NCBI RefSeq assembly: GCF_023910625.1
Contig: NZ_JAAVVW010000003.1
Location: forward strand, 1,054,001 to 1,118,000
Origin: Limnohabitans sp.
GTDB taxonomy: Bacteria > Pseudomonadota > Gammaproteobacteria > Burkholderiales > Burkholderiaceae_C
Direction: 5' to 3'
DNA: 64,000 nucleotides
Positions 18,358 to 27,800 of this stretch are shown here, one piece after another (the stretch's first letter is position 1; every line of letters starts with the position of its first letter). The notes beneath the pieces are model-generated. The model ran no database searches. It saw only the letters and a list, made by a program, of their open reading frames with translations, and was not told the DNA's origin. The position numbers and the translations under genes are program-made.

Positions 18358-18873
18358 ATGAAGCTGCTGGCCCAATGCAAATTTTGGTGCTTGGTGTGTG
18401 CTTTGGCTTTTGCAGCCATGCCAACGCTGGCCGATAACACCCACTACCGCCCCTTTTTTTTGGGCGCGCCAGGTGGCCAAGTCCCCCAGCAACGCGGTGA
18501 GATCACGTTTTCTCCTTACACCCACCACTGGAGTCACAATCCCCAGCACAAACCTGTACTGCTTTTGGCCTTGGACGAAGCACTGCCTGGCAACAGGTTT
18601 TGCGGCGTCAGTGTTTTCAGCAATTCCTTTGGTCAACCCACGGTATATCTTTACGCTGGTCAACAATTCACCGGGCTGCTGGGTTCTCCCAAAGTGTTTC
18701 TGAAGGTCACAGCAGGCATCCTTTACGGCTATGTGGCACCCTATCAGGACAAAGTGCCCCTGAGCCACAATGGTTTTTCGCCTGCCCTTATTCCCTCCCT
18801 TGGCTACAAGATCAATACCCGGGACTCGGTGCAAATGAAAATTCTGGGCAGTGCGGGTTTGATTTTTTCCTGA
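18358..18873 (+). CDS. Uncharacterised exported protein, possible outer-membrane beta-barrel
   Basis: A 171-residue protein I do not recognise. A clear signal peptide (MKLLAQCKFWCLVCALAFAAMPTLA) predicts export. The mature part has alternating hydrophobic and polar strands rich in Tyr, Phe and Gly, including VYLYAGQQF, ILYGYVAPYQ and a phenylalanine two residues from the C-terminus, suggestive of a small barrel such as PagP- or PagL-like enzymes. I see no motif that proves it. It starts 39 bp after the hydrolase and may be co-transcribed with it. Confidence 0.7.
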   Translation: MKLLAQCKFWCLVCALAFAAMPTLADNTHYRPFFLGAPGGQVPQQRGEITFSPYTHHWSHNPQHKPVLLLALDEALPGNRFCGVSVFSNSFGQPTVYLYAGQQFTGLLGSPKVFLKVTAGILYGYVAPYQDKVPLSHNGFSPALIPSLGYKINTRDSVQMKILGSAGLIFS

Positions 18874-18978
18874 GGTCGTCTCTTCTAATGATCGATGACC
18901 AGCACCTGAACATACGCAACGCCAAGTCTTGACAACTCATGAGAAAATGCCCCGTTTACCGAACCGGACACTTTCCCC

Positions 18979-20083
18979 ATGGACGCAGAACGAATCAACC
19001 AAATCGGCACATCCCTCACAGACCTGACCGCTCGTACCCACGAGTTACGGGGGTATCTTTGACTACGATGCCAAATCTGAACGGCTGAGAACCGTCAACG
19101 CATCGCTCGAAGATCCCTCGGTCTGGAACGACCCGAAAAAAGCCCAGGAACTGGGCAAAGAGAAAAAAGCCCTCGACGGCGTGGTGGTGACCATCACCAA
19201 CCTGACCAGCGAATTGGCCGACAACCTTGAACTCTTCGAAATGAGCAAGGAAGAAGGCGATGACGATGGTCTGATGACCATCGAAGCCGAAGCCGCCAAA
19301 CTGACCGCGCTGGTGGAAGACCTCGAGTTTCGACGGATGTTCCGACATGAGGCCGACCCGCTCAACTGTTTTGTTGACATTCAGGCCGGCGCCGGAGGCA
19401 CCGAAGCCTGTGACTGGGCCAGCATGCTGCTGCGCCAGTACATCAAGTACGCCGAACGCAAAGGCTTCAAGGCCACGGTGGAAGACGAAACCCCAGGCGA
19501 TACGGCTGGCATTAAAGGCGCGACCATCAAGATCGAAGGCGAATACGCGTTTGGTTTGCTGCGCACCGAAACCGGTGTGCACCGCTTGGTGCGCAAGAGC
19601 CCGTTTGACTCGTCGGGCGGCCGCCACACCTCGTTTGCTTCGTTGTTTGTGTACCCCGAGATCGATGACTCGATCGAGATCAACATCAACCCCTCTGACG
19701 TGCGCACCGACACCTTCCGTGCCAGCGGCGCGGGTGGTCAGCACATCAACAAGACCGACTCGGCTGTGCGCCTGACGCACATCCCCACCGGCATCGTGGT
19801 GCAGTGCCAAGACGGCCGCAGTCAGCACAGCAACCGCGATGTGGCTTGGCAACGCCTGCGCTCGCGCCTGTACGACTTTGAGATGCGTAAACGCATGGAA
19901 GAGCAGCAAAAGCTGGAAGACACCAAGACCGATGTGGGCTGGGGTCACCAGATCCGCAGCTACGTGCTGGACAACAGCCGCATCAAGGATTTGCGCACCA
20001 ACGTCGAAATTTCGGCCACCCAAAAAGTGCTCGATGGCGACCTCGATGCGTTCATCGAAGCCTCACTGAAACAAGGCCTCTGA
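18979..20083 (+). CDS. prfB: Peptide chain release factor 2, with programmed +1 frameshift
   Basis: Class I release factor that reads UGA and UAA. ATG at 18979 opens a short frame ending at an in-frame TGA (19060-19062). The classic slip site CTT-TGA-C with an upstream internal Shine-Dalgarno-like GGGGGT lets ribosomes shift +1 at base 19060 into the long frame, giving about 367 residues. The specificity region [10 protein letters not shown] and the catalytic GGQ ([11 protein letters not shown]) are intact. The frameshift is the known autoregulation of RF2: low RF2 favours shifting. pepN follows. Confidence 0.96.
19051..19063 (+). promoter_or_regulatory. prfB programmed frameshift site
   Basis: GGGTATCTTTGAC: the slippery CTT codon is followed by UGA and C, with the G-run just upstream acting as the internal anti-Shine-Dalgarno contact. 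The zero frame stops at 19060-19062; the +1 frame runs to 20083. Confidence 0.93.
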
Positions 20084-20116
20084 TCTGCTCAGACCTCAAC
20101 AAAAACGGAGTTAGTG

Positions 20117-22828
20117 ATGCGTGAAGGACAACCCACCGCGATTCACCGGGAAGCTTATGCCGCCCCGGCGTTTTGGATCGACACGGTCGATCTGACCTTT
20201 GATCTGGACCCAGCGAAAACCCGCGTGCTGAGCAAAATTCGCCTGCGCCGCAACCCCGACGTGGCGGCACAAGCCCTGCGTCTGGATGGCGAAGACCTCA
20301 ACCTGTCGCGTGTGCTGGTCAACGGCGGTGGCACCTCGTTCAAGATGGACGGCAACCAACTGGTGTTGGAGAACTTGCCCGAAGGCCACGAGCCTTTCGA
20401 GTTGGAAATCTTCACCACCTGCAACCCCGAGAAAAACACCCAACTGATGGGTCTTTACGTCAGCAACGATTCGTTTTTTACCCAATGCGAAGCCGAGGGC
20501 TTCCGCCACATCACCTACTTCATGGACCGCCCGGACGTGATGGCCAGCTACACCACCACGCTGCGCGCTGACAAAGCCAAATACCCGGTGCTGCTGTCCA
20601 ACGGCAACCTGGTTGAGCAAGGCGCGCTGGACGATGGGCGGCACTTTGCCAAGTGGGTCGACCCGCACAAAAAGCCCTGCTACCTGTTTGCCCTGGTGGC
20701 CGGTCAGCTGGTCGCACGAGAGCAACGCATCGTCAGCCGCAGCGGCAAAGAGCACTTGCTGCAAGTGTTTGTGCGCCCCGGCGATCTGGACAAGACCGAA
20801 CACGCGATGAACTCCCTCATGGCCAGCGTGGCCTGGGACGAAGCCCGCTTTGGCCTGCCGCTCGATCTGGAACGCTTCATGATCGTCGCCACCAGCGACT
20901 TCAACATGGGCGCGATGGAAAACAAGGGCCTGAACATCTTCAACACCAAGTACGTGCTGGCCAACCCGAACACCGCCACCGACATGGATTTCGGCAACAT
21001 CGAAAGTGTTGTCGGCCACGAGTATTTCCACAACTGGACGGGTAACCGCATCACCTGCCGCGACTGGTTTCAGCTCTCACTCAAAGAGGGCCTGACGGTA
21101 TTTCGCGACCAGGAATTCAGCCAGGACATGGCGGGCGAGGCCAGCGCCCGCGCCGTCAAGCGCATCGAAGACGTGCGCGTGCTGCGCACGGTGCAGTTTG
21201 CCGAAGACGCCGGCCCCATGGCCCACCCGGTGCGGCCAGACAGCTATGTCGAGATCAACAACTTTTACACCGTCACCATCTACGAAAAAGGCTCGGAAGT
21301 CGTTCGCATGATGCAAACGCTGGTGGCCACCCCCGCTGACAACCTGGGCCGCGATGGATTTGCCAAAGGCATGAAGCTCTACTTTGAGCGCCACGATGGC
21401 CAAGCCGTGACCTGCGACGACTTTGCGCAAGCCATTGCCGACGCCAACCCCGGCTCGGCGCTGGCCCAGAACCTGAGCGCTTTCAAGAATTGGTACAGCC
21501 AAGCAGGTACCCCCCGCCTGCAAGCGAGCGGTGACTACAACGCTGACGAACGCAGCTACACCCTGACCCTGCGCCAAAGCTGCCCAGCGACACCTGACCA
21601 AACCGAAAAAAAACCTTTTGTGGTTCCAGTCACTCTGGGCTTGCTCAGCCGAGATGGCGCTGCCCTGCCCTTGCAGTTGGCTGGCGCCAACGACAGCGTC
21701 CTGCAGCAAACCCTGGTGCTGACCGAAGAGAGCGCCAGCTTCACCTTTGCCAACATCGACAGCGAACCCGTGCCCTCCTTGCTGCGCGGTTTCAGCGCCC
21801 CCGTGGTGCTGGAAGACGGTTTGTCCGCGGCCGACCTGCTCATCTTGTTGGCCCACGACAGTGACCCCTTCAACCAATGGGAAGCTGGCCAGCGCCTGAT
21901 GCTGCAAAGCGCGCTCGCTGCCATTCAGCAAAACAAGGACATGACGGGCCAGCCTGTGCTGTCCGACGCCTTGCTTGCAGCCTTGCGCAATGTGTTGCGC
22001 CACCCCGAACTGGACGCGGCTTTCAAAGACCTGGCGCTGACGCTGCCGTCCGAGAACTACATTGCCGACCAGCTGGACGTGGTGGACCCGCAACGCGTGC
22101 ATGCGCTGCGCGAGAGCATGCGCCTGAAACTGGCCACGGTCTTGCAGGCCGACTGGCAATGGGCCTGGGACGCGCACAAGCACAACGGCACCTACACACC
22201 CGACGCCCAATCCAACGGCCGCCGTGCCTTGGCAGGCCTGTCCATGAACATGTTGTGCGTGGCTGCTGTGCACAGCGGTGACGCCGTCACGCCCGGCCGC
22301 GTTTTCCAGCAGTTCAAGGACGCGGACAACATGACCGACCGCTTCAACGCCTTGTCGGCACTGGTGGTGAGCGGCCATGCCTTGGTGCAAGATGCTTTGG
22401 CCTTGTTCCACAAAATGTTCCAACACGAAGCGCTGGTCATCGACAAATGGTTCGCCCTGCAAGCCGGTGCGCCCGACCGTGCTGGCGACGTGTTGCCACG
22501 TGTGCGTCAGCTCATGCAACATGCCGACTTCAGCCTGCGTAACCCCAACCGCGCGCGCAGTCTGATCTTCAGCTACTGCAGCGCCAACCCGGCAGGTTTT
22601 CACCGCGCCGATGCGGCAGGCTATGTGTATTGGAGCGAGCAGGTGCTGGCGCTCGATGCCATCAACCCGCAGGTTGCAGCACGCCTGGCCCGCGCCATGG
22701 ACCGCTGGAGCCGCCTGGCAGAGCCCTACCGCAGCGCGGCCCAAGTCGCCATCGAGCGCGTGGCCGCCAAAGCCGACTTGTCGAACGATGTGCGCGAAGT
22801 GATCAGCCGCGCCCTGAGTGCGGCTTGA
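20117..22828 (+). CDS. pepN: Aminopeptidase N (M1 family)
   Basis: A 903-residue zinc aminopeptidase that trims N-terminal residues from peptides in the cytoplasm. GAMEN (MGAMENKGL) binds the substrate amino group. HEYFHNWTGNR near residue 300 supplies two zinc histidines, with the third ligand, a glutamate, about 18 residues on (SLKEGLTVFRDQEF). The C-terminal helical domain is complete and length fits E. coli PepN (about 870). The ATG at 20117 has GGAG 7 nt upstream; a GTG at 20114 is less likely. Confidence 0.95.
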   Translation: MREGQPTAIHREAYAAPAFWIDTVDLTFDLDPAKTRVLSKIRLRRNPDVAAQALRLDGEDLNLSRVLVNGGGTSFKMDGNQLVLENLPEGHEPFELEIFTTCNPEKNTQLMGLYVSNDSFFTQCEAEGFRHITYFMDRPDVMASYTTTLRADKAKYPVLLSNGNLVEQGALDDGRHFAKWVDPHKKPCYLFALVAGQLVAREQRIVSRSGKEHLLQVFVRPGDLDKTEHAMNSLMASVAWDEARFGLPLDLERFMIVATSDFNMGAMENKGLNIFNTKYVLANPNTATDMDFGNIESVVGHEYFHNWTGNRITCRDWFQLSLKEGLTVFRDQEFSQDMAGEASARAVKRIEDVRVLRTVQFAEDAGPMAHPVRPDSYVEINNFYTVTIYEKGSEVVRMMQTLVATPADNLGRDGFAKGMKLYFERHDGQAVTCDDFAQAIADANPGSALAQNLSAFKNWYSQAGTPRLQASGDYNADERSYTLTLRQSCPATPDQTEKKPFVVPVTLGLLSRDGAALPLQLAGANDSVLQQTLVLTEESASFTFANIDSEPVPSLLRGFSAPVVLEDGLSAADLLILLAHDSDPFNQWEAGQRLMLQSALAAIQQNKDMTGQPVLSDALLAALRNVLRHPELDAAFKDLALTLPSENYIADQLDVVDPQRVHALRESMRLKLATVLQADWQWAWDAHKHNGTYTPDAQSNGRRALAGLSMNMLCVAAVHSGDAVTPGRVFQQFKDADNMTDRFNALSALVVSGHALVQDALALFHKMFQHEALVIDKWFALQAGAPDRAGDVLPRVRQLMQHADFSLRNPNRARSLIFSYCSANPAGFHRADAAGYVYWSEQVLALDAINPQVAARLARAMDRWSRLAEPYRSAAQVAIERVAAKADLSNDVREVISRALSAA

Positions 22829-22870
22829 AGTGCACCTCCTGACTTCGACGCACGAACCCAAGGAATGAAC

Positions 22871-23878
22871 ATGAGCAGCAAAATTTCCCTGTCCCGTTAC
22901 CTGGTAGAACAGCAACGCGACAAAGGCCACATCCCAGCCGACTTGCGCTTGCTGCTCGAAGTGGTGGCCCGGGCTTGCAAAAGCATCAGCCACGCTGTCA
23001 ACAAAGGCGCTTTGGGCGGTGTGCTGGGCACGGCCGAAAGCGAAAATGTGCAAGGCGAGGTGCAAAAAAAGCTCGACATCATTGCCAACGAGGTGCTGCT
23101 CGAAGCCAACGAATGGGGCGGGCACCTCGCGGCCATGGCCTCCGAAGAGATGGACAGCATCTACCTGGTGCCCAACCGCTACCCGCAGGGGGAATACCTG
23201 CTGCTGTTTGATCCACTGGACGGCTCGTCCAACATCGACGTCAACGTCAGCATTGGCACCATCTTCAGTGTGCTCAAAAAGACGGAGGGTGAGCAGGGCG
23301 TCACCGAACAAGACTTTTTGCAACCCGGCAAACAGCAAGTGGCAGCTGGCTACTGCGTGTACGGCCCGCAAACCACGCTGGTGCTGACTGTGGGCGATGG
23401 TGTGGCCATGTTCACCTTGGACCGCGAGCAAGGCTCATTTGTGCTCACGCAAGAAAATGTGCATGTGCCCGCCGACACCCAAGAGTTCGCCATCAACATG
23501 AGCAACATGCGCCACTGGGACGAGCCCGTGCGCCGCTACATCGACGAATGCCTTCAAGGCAAGGAAGGCCCGCGCGGCAAGGACTTCAACATGCGCTGGA
23601 TCGCCAGCATGGTGGCCGACGTGCACCGCATCCTGACCCGTGGCGGCGTCTTCATGTACCCCTGGGACAAGCGCGAACCGAAAAAAGCCGGCAAGCTGCG
23701 TCTGCTGTACGAAGCCAACCCCATGAGCTGGCTGATGGAGCAAGCAGGTGGTGCCTCAACCAATGGCAAGCAACGCATTTTGGACCTGCAACCGAGCCAG
23801 CTGCACGAGCGGGTGAGCGTGATCCTGGGCTCTAAAAACGAAGTTGAGCGCGTGACCCAATACCACGCCAGGACTTAA
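22871..23878 (+). CDS. fbp: Class I fructose-1,6-bisphosphatase
   Basis: A 335-residue gluconeogenic enzyme converting fructose-1,6-bisphosphate to fructose-6-phosphate. The metal-binding [15 protein letters not shown] carries the DPLDGSSN signature, and SEEMDS holds another metal ligand. The active-site lysine region [21 protein letters not shown] is complete. AAGGA is placed 6 nt from the ATG at 22871 and abuts the ATG at 22865, so the inner one is preferred. It follows pepN by 42 bp and is probably in the same transcript. Confidence 0.95.
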   Translation: MSSKISLSRYLVEQQRDKGHIPADLRLLLEVVARACKSISHAVNKGALGGVLGTAESENVQGEVQKKLDIIANEVLLEANEWGGHLAAMASEEMDSIYLVPNRYPQGEYLLLFDPLDGSSNIDVNVSIGTIFSVLKKTEGEQGVTEQDFLQPGKQQVAAGYCVYGPQTTLVLTVGDGVAMFTLDREQGSFVLTQENVHVPADTQEFAINMSNMRHWDEPVRRYIDECLQGKEGPRGKDFNMRWIASMVADVHRILTRGGVFMYPWDKREPKKAGKLRLLYEANPMSWLMEQAGGASTNGKQRILDLQPSQLHERVSVILGSKNEVERVTQYHART

Positions 23879-23998
23879 CCCTCAACGCACCACGCTTGCG
23901 GCCATGCTGCCGCTGTCAACCCTGCAAAAGACCTTCGGCACTCCCTTGCTTCAGGCCTTTTGGCACCCGTGGCCATGAGTCACAGCCTGTCGGGTCAA

Positions 23999-24898
23999 TC
24001 AATCGTCGCCTTCCTGTACAAGGGCACCACCCGCCACGACAGCCGCCGCATCGGCAGACTCAGAGACCACAGCACGAAGGGTTTCGCGCAACATTTTTTT
24101 CTCGGGCAAGCTCAAGGCACGGGCCAGACGCTGACGCATGCGCAACAAAAGCTGTCGATCAACTTCCTGGGGAATGCCCCGGCTGATCTGCAAGGCTTCT
24201 CGCAAATCTTCGCGCAAATCTTCAGGTTCTTCCGACCACCAGGCGGCGACCACCTCGTGCATCGATTTACGAAGCTCTTCCACGTCCTCCACGGCCAGGC
24301 CCATACCGATGGGCGACTTGCCTTGCAACATGTCGGCCAAACCCTGGGGATTGACCACCACACGACGATCAGCCTGGGTCAACAAGCGAGCCCAGCCTGG
24401 ATCGGTACGCACCATTTGTGGCATGTTGCGGGCAGACTCATCGGCCAACAGGTGGACACTCACACCACTAAGCTGAGCTTCATCAATGGTGGTCAAAAAA
24501 CGCTCATCATCGCTGGCCACCAAAACATGATCACACGCATGATGTTCGGCCAATTGCTTGAGGTCGTGTCCCAAAGACCTCAGCAAGGAAGCACCACCAT
24601 CGGCATCGTGCGCTTGGACCAGGCGAACAATCTGATCGTCGATCACCAAGCCATCCGAGCGATCGCTGTACCAATAGATGCGACGCAAATCAACGTCCAG
24701 CCCGGATTGGGACAAGGCCAAGGACAACAAACTGAGCAAACCTTGCCTGTTGACGGACTCGCCCGTGGTACCCATGGCGCCATGCTGTGCCAGCCAAATC
24801 AAAAACCGGCCATCGATCAAAGCCATGCAAGTGCCGCTGCGGTGGTCGCCAAATCGGCGCTCAAATCTGGCATCGTGGGAAAAAATAGATCGCTTCAT
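23999..24898 (-). CDS. NYN (PIN-like nuclease) domain protein
   Basis: A 299-residue protein whose first half matches the NYN/LabA (DUF88) pattern: an acidic strand MALIDGRFLIW near residue 25, DLRRIYWYSD near 70-80, and the third acidic site CDHVLVASDDERF with the following LSGVSVHLL strand. NYN proteins are predicted metal-dependent RNases. The second half is helical and highly charged (EDVEELRKSMHE, LREDLREAL) without a domain I recognise. It is divergent from the Nudix gene, with a palindrome between them. Confidence 0.72.
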   Translation of the reverse strand: MKRSIFSHDARFERRFGDHRSGTCMALIDGRFLIWLAQHGAMGTTGESVNRQGLLSLLSLALSQSGLDVDLRRIYWYSDRSDGLVIDDQIVRLVQAHDADGGASLLRSLGHDLKQLAEHHACDHVLVASDDERFLTTIDEAQLSGVSVHLLADESARNMPQMVRTDPGWARLLTQADRRVVVNPQGLADMLQGKSPIGMGLAVEDVEELRKSMHEVVAAWWSEEPEDLREDLREALQISRGIPQEVDRQLLLRMRQRLARALSLPEKKMLRETLRAVVSESADAAAVVAGGALVQEGDD

Positions 24899-24998
24899 GA
24901 ATTACCCCGTATCTTTATCAAAAATAGCGTCGCTAGATAGTGCAACGACTTTCATTTTACGGCTGAGCATGGACAGGATCATCCTTGAACCAGGGGTT

Positions 24999-25020
24999 TT
25001 GTCTGATCATGGTCAGACAA
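24999..25020. promoter_or_regulatory. 22-bp near-perfect palindrome, candidate operator
   Basis: Two 8-bp perfect arms, TTGTCTGA and TCAGACAA, flank TCATGG, so 20 of 22 positions are symmetric. It lies in the 176-bp divergent region between the NYN gene and the Nudix gene. The TTGTC/GACAA half-sites recall GntR-type operators (resemblance only). No regulator gene is adjacent. Confidence 0.5.
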
Positions 25021-25074
25021 TGTCGATTGCAGCAAAGCAAAAATAACCACCCATCTCGGTTATAAATACCCACT

Positions 25075-25812
25075 GTGTCTCCAATCTCCCCCTTCGACCC
25101 CCGTCAAGTGCCGATTTGCCAAATCGACCATGATTTGCCAGCGGTTGCGTCCTCGCTTCTTTCGCCTCAAGCCCTGAAGGCCAGGTTCTTGGAGCCGCCC
25201 GATTGGCAACCGGAGGTGGTGCGGGAAAGCTTTCTTTCCGGACGCCCCCCCGCCCAAGCGGCTGTTCTGGTACCCATTGTCATGCGTGGTCCCCAGGCGT
25301 GCTCACCAACGGTTTTATTGACGCAACGTGCAGCTCACATGAAAACGCACTCCAGCCAGATCGCATTTCCGGGGGGCAAAGTCGACCCTGATGATGCCAA
25401 CATACAAGCCACAGCATTGCGCGAAGCTCAAGAAGAAGTGGGCCTGCAAGCGCGGCATGTTCAAGTCATCGGTGAATTGCCCACTTATGTCACGGGCACT
25501 TCTTTTTGGGTCACCCCGGTGATTGGACTGGTCTCGCCGGACTGCCAACTTCAAGCCAACAGGGATGAGGTGGACGACATATTTGAAGTTCCACTGTCTT
25601 TTCTGATGAATCCCGCCAACCACCAACGGCATACCATGGATTGGCAAGGCCAGCAGCGTCATTGGTTCTCCATGCCCTATCTGGAGAACAGGTTCAATGC
25701 CCGAGGGGATGTGAAAGCCATCGAACGTTTTATTTGGGGTGCCACTGCTGGCATGCTGCGTAACCTTTACCGATTTCTGGCGGCCAACCCAACCAGGAGA
25801 GAAAAAACATGA
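25075..25812 (+). CDS. Nudix hydrolase of the CoA pyrophosphatase (NudL/UPF0035) type
   Basis: A 245-residue hydrolase likely to cleave CoA or its derivatives to phosphopantetheine and 3',5'-ADP. The UPF0035 signature is clear: LLTQRAAHMKTHSSQIAFPGGK followed by the Nudix helix ALREAQEEVGL. The N-terminal 70 residues are variable, as usual. It appears to begin with GTG at 25075, since no ATG precedes the conserved core in frame. The stop overlaps the next start by 4 bp (ATGA). Confidence 0.85.
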   Translation: MSPISPFDPRQVPICQIDHDLPAVASSLLSPQALKARFLEPPDWQPEVVRESFLSGRPPAQAAVLVPIVMRGPQACSPTVLLTQRAAHMKTHSSQIAFPGGKVDPDDANIQATALREAQEEVGLQARHVQVIGELPTYVTGTSFWVTPVIGLVSPDCQLQANRDEVDDIFEVPLSFLMNPANHQRHTMDWQGQQRHWFSMPYLENRFNARGDVKAIERFIWGATAGMLRNLYRFLAANPTRREKT

Positions 25813-26771
25813 GTTTTTTTGCCATCTTGCTGGCTCTTATCCTCGAGCAGGTACGTCCTCTCAAAACCGATCACCTGGTTTTTTCGTACACCGAACGCTG
25901 GGTCATCTGGACCGCACGCACCCTGGACGCCGGTGCCCGTTCGCAGGCCTGGATCACCTGGGGTGTGACCATTTTGGGGCCTGCCTTGTTGGTCATGCTG
26001 GTGCACTGGCTGCTGGCATGGGGTCTCGGTTGGTGGATGGCTTTTTTGTGGAACGTCGCTCTGCTTTACGCCACCTTGGGTTTCCGTCAATTCAGCCACC
26101 ATTTCACTGGTATTCGGGAAGCCTTGGACAATGGCGACGAAAACAAAGCCCGCGAACTGCTGGCGCAATGGCAACAAGTGGAAGTGGGGCAAATTCCCCG
26201 CAGCGAAATTGTGCGGCATGTGATCGAATATTCGGTGATCGCCGCACATCGCCACGTGTTCGGGGTCTTTTTTTGGTATGTGATCTTGTCCATCATTGGA
26301 CTGGGCCCTGTGGGTGCTGTCATTTACCGCCTGACTGAATTTGCTCAACGCCGCTGGCAGCGGGCTGCTGCTGATGGCGCATCTGCCAGTGATGTGCTGG
26401 GGGCTGTCAGCTTGCGGGCGTGGCAATTCATGGATCGGCTGCCATCGCGCATGACCGCATTGGGCTTTGCCATCGTGGGCAGCTTTGAAGACGCCATGGA
26501 CGGATGGCGGCACCACGCTCAGAACTTCCCTCAAGACAACGATGGAGTGATCCTTGCCGCCACCGCTGGCGCCATCAACATCCGTCTAGGCGGCGCGGCG
26601 TTGACCTCTTCTGAAGAAGAGGACGACGAGACCTTATCCGGCAGCAGCAGCACTCCAGGTCGCATCGCCAGCCAGTCTCATTTTGCACAAGTGGTGGGCC
26701 TGGTTTGGCGCACCATGATCATGTGGCTTTTGCTGCTTGCCTTGCTCACCATGGCCAATTTGATCGGTTGA
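25809..26771 (+). CDS. CobD/CbiB-like integral membrane protein
   Basis: A 320-residue membrane protein with about five hydrophobic segments, including LALILEQVRPL at the start, a long double span at about 50-90, and another at the C-terminus. The pattern matches the CobD/CbiB (adenosylcobinamide-phosphate synthase) superfamily. No cobalamin gene is nearby, and betaproteobacteria commonly carry such a divergent paralogue, possibly with an AmpE-like role (inference). Its start overlaps the Nudix stop; it converges on rsgA with a 30-bp gap. Confidence 0.72.
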   Translation: MSFFAILLALILEQVRPLKTDHLVFSYTERWVIWTARTLDAGARSQAWITWGVTILGPALLVMLVHWLLAWGLGWWMAFLWNVALLYATLGFRQFSHHFTGIREALDNGDENKARELLAQWQQVEVGQIPRSEIVRHVIEYSVIAAHRHVFGVFFWYVILSIIGLGPVGAVIYRLTEFAQRRWQRAAADGASASDVLGAVSLRAWQFMDRLPSRMTALGFAIVGSFEDAMDGWRHHAQNFPQDNDGVILAATAGAINIRLGGAALTSSEEEDDETLSGSSSTPGRIASQSHFAQVVGLVWRTMIMWLLLLALLTMANLIG

Positions 26772-26801
26772 AACCCGCCTTGAGGCGCTACGCCCTGCCC
26801 T

Positions 26802-27794
26802 TTACCAGCGCTGCCGACTCAATTCCTCAAACAACTGTGCATAAATACGGTATCGCCGTAAGCTGATGGTGCCGGGATGTTGTTCGGTTTGCACCTGCGC
26901 CAGCACGGCACAACCGGGTTCGTGCAAATGCGTGCAGTTATAGAACTTGCAGCCGCCCAAATGCTTTCGCAAATCGGGCATGCAATCGGCCAAGCGGGTG
27001 GGCTCAATGTGGTGCAAGCCAAATTCCTGAAAACCGGGGGAGTCGATCAAGGCCGTGCGTGCAACGCCGGTTTCTGTACCCATTTGAGCAACCCCATCGA
27101 GCACAGGCACCCAGTACCAACGCGTGCTTGTCGTGGTGTGCTTGCCCGAGTTGAGCGCCAGCGAAATCTCACTGGTTTCCACCTGTGCATCGGGCACCAG
27201 GCGGTTGATCAACGTGCTCTTGCCACTGCCCGATGGCCCCAACACCAAGGTGGTCAGGCCTTGGAGGTGAGCACTCAAAGTCGCAACACCATCGTCGGCC
27301 ACGGGGCTGCGGGGGCTCAGGCTGGTGGGCATAACCTTGTAGCCCATGGCGCGGTAAGGGGCCAGGCGCTCCCAGGCTTGGGCAAAGGGCTGCGCCAGAT
27401 CGCTTTTGTTGAGCGCGATGATCGGTGTGATGCGCTCGGCTTCGGCCGCCACCAAGGCACGTGAGAGTTGACTCTCCGAATACTCAGGATCGGCCGCGAT
27501 CAGGATCAGCACGCGGTCCAGATTGGCGGCAAAGGATTTGGTGCGGATTTCGTCTTGCCTGTAAAACAGGTTGCGGCGCTCTTGCAGTTTTTCGATGCTG
27601 CCCTCATCGCCTGCGATTTGCCACAGCACCTGATCGCCCACCACCACCTGGTTCTTCTTGCCTCGGGGGTGGCAAATCAGGCGTCTGCCCTCGGGGGTCT
27701 CGACCAGGCAATGGCGGCCATAAGTGGCCACCACCAGACCGGGCTCCAGATCGTTCGCCTGCGTGAGAACCGGACAAGCTTGGGGTTTATTCAT
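26802..27794 (-). CDS. rsgA: Ribosome small subunit biogenesis GTPase RsgA
   Basis: A 330-residue circularly permuted GTPase that matures the 30S subunit. An N-terminal OB-fold (GLVVATYGRHCLVE) comes first. G4 (ALNKSDL) precedes G1 (GPSGSGKST), then G3 (DSPGFQEFG), the permuted order typical of RsgA. The C-terminal zinc knuckle reads GGCKFYNCTHLHEPGC. It is followed on the same strand after a 6-bp gap upstream by phhB, suggesting one operon: M48 peptidase at the far end is transcribed first, then phhB, then rsgA. Confidence 0.95.
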   Translation of the reverse strand: MNKPQACPVLTQANDLEPGLVVATYGRHCLVETPEGRRLICHPRGKKNQVVVGDQVLWQIAGDEGSIEKLQERRNLFYRQDEIRTKSFAANLDRVLILIAADPEYSESQLSRALVAAEAERITPIIALNKSDLAQPFAQAWERLAPYRAMGYKVMPTSLSPRSPVADDGVATLSAHLQGLTTLVLGPSGSGKSTLINRLVPDAQVETSEISLALNSGKHTTTSTRWYWVPVLDGVAQMGTETGVARTALIDSPGFQEFGLHHIEPTRLADCMPDLRKHLGGCKFYNCTHLHEPGCAVLAQVQTEQHPGTISLRRYRIYAQLFEELSRQRW

Positions 27795-27800
27795 GCCCGT

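Noticed and set aside
19060..19062. prfB as a frameshifted pseudogene
   Set aside because: The in-frame TGA lies exactly in the programmed slip site with its internal Shine-Dalgarno-like G-run, which is normal for RF2.
21077..23431. A 784-codon minus-strand open frame across pepN and fbp
   Set aside because: It spans two well-recognised genes and their intergenic gap with no known domain, so it is a shadow.
25809..26771. Cobalamin biosynthesis role for the CobD-like protein
   Set aside because: No other cobalamin gene is near and the family includes paralogues with other roles, so I did not assign the pathway.
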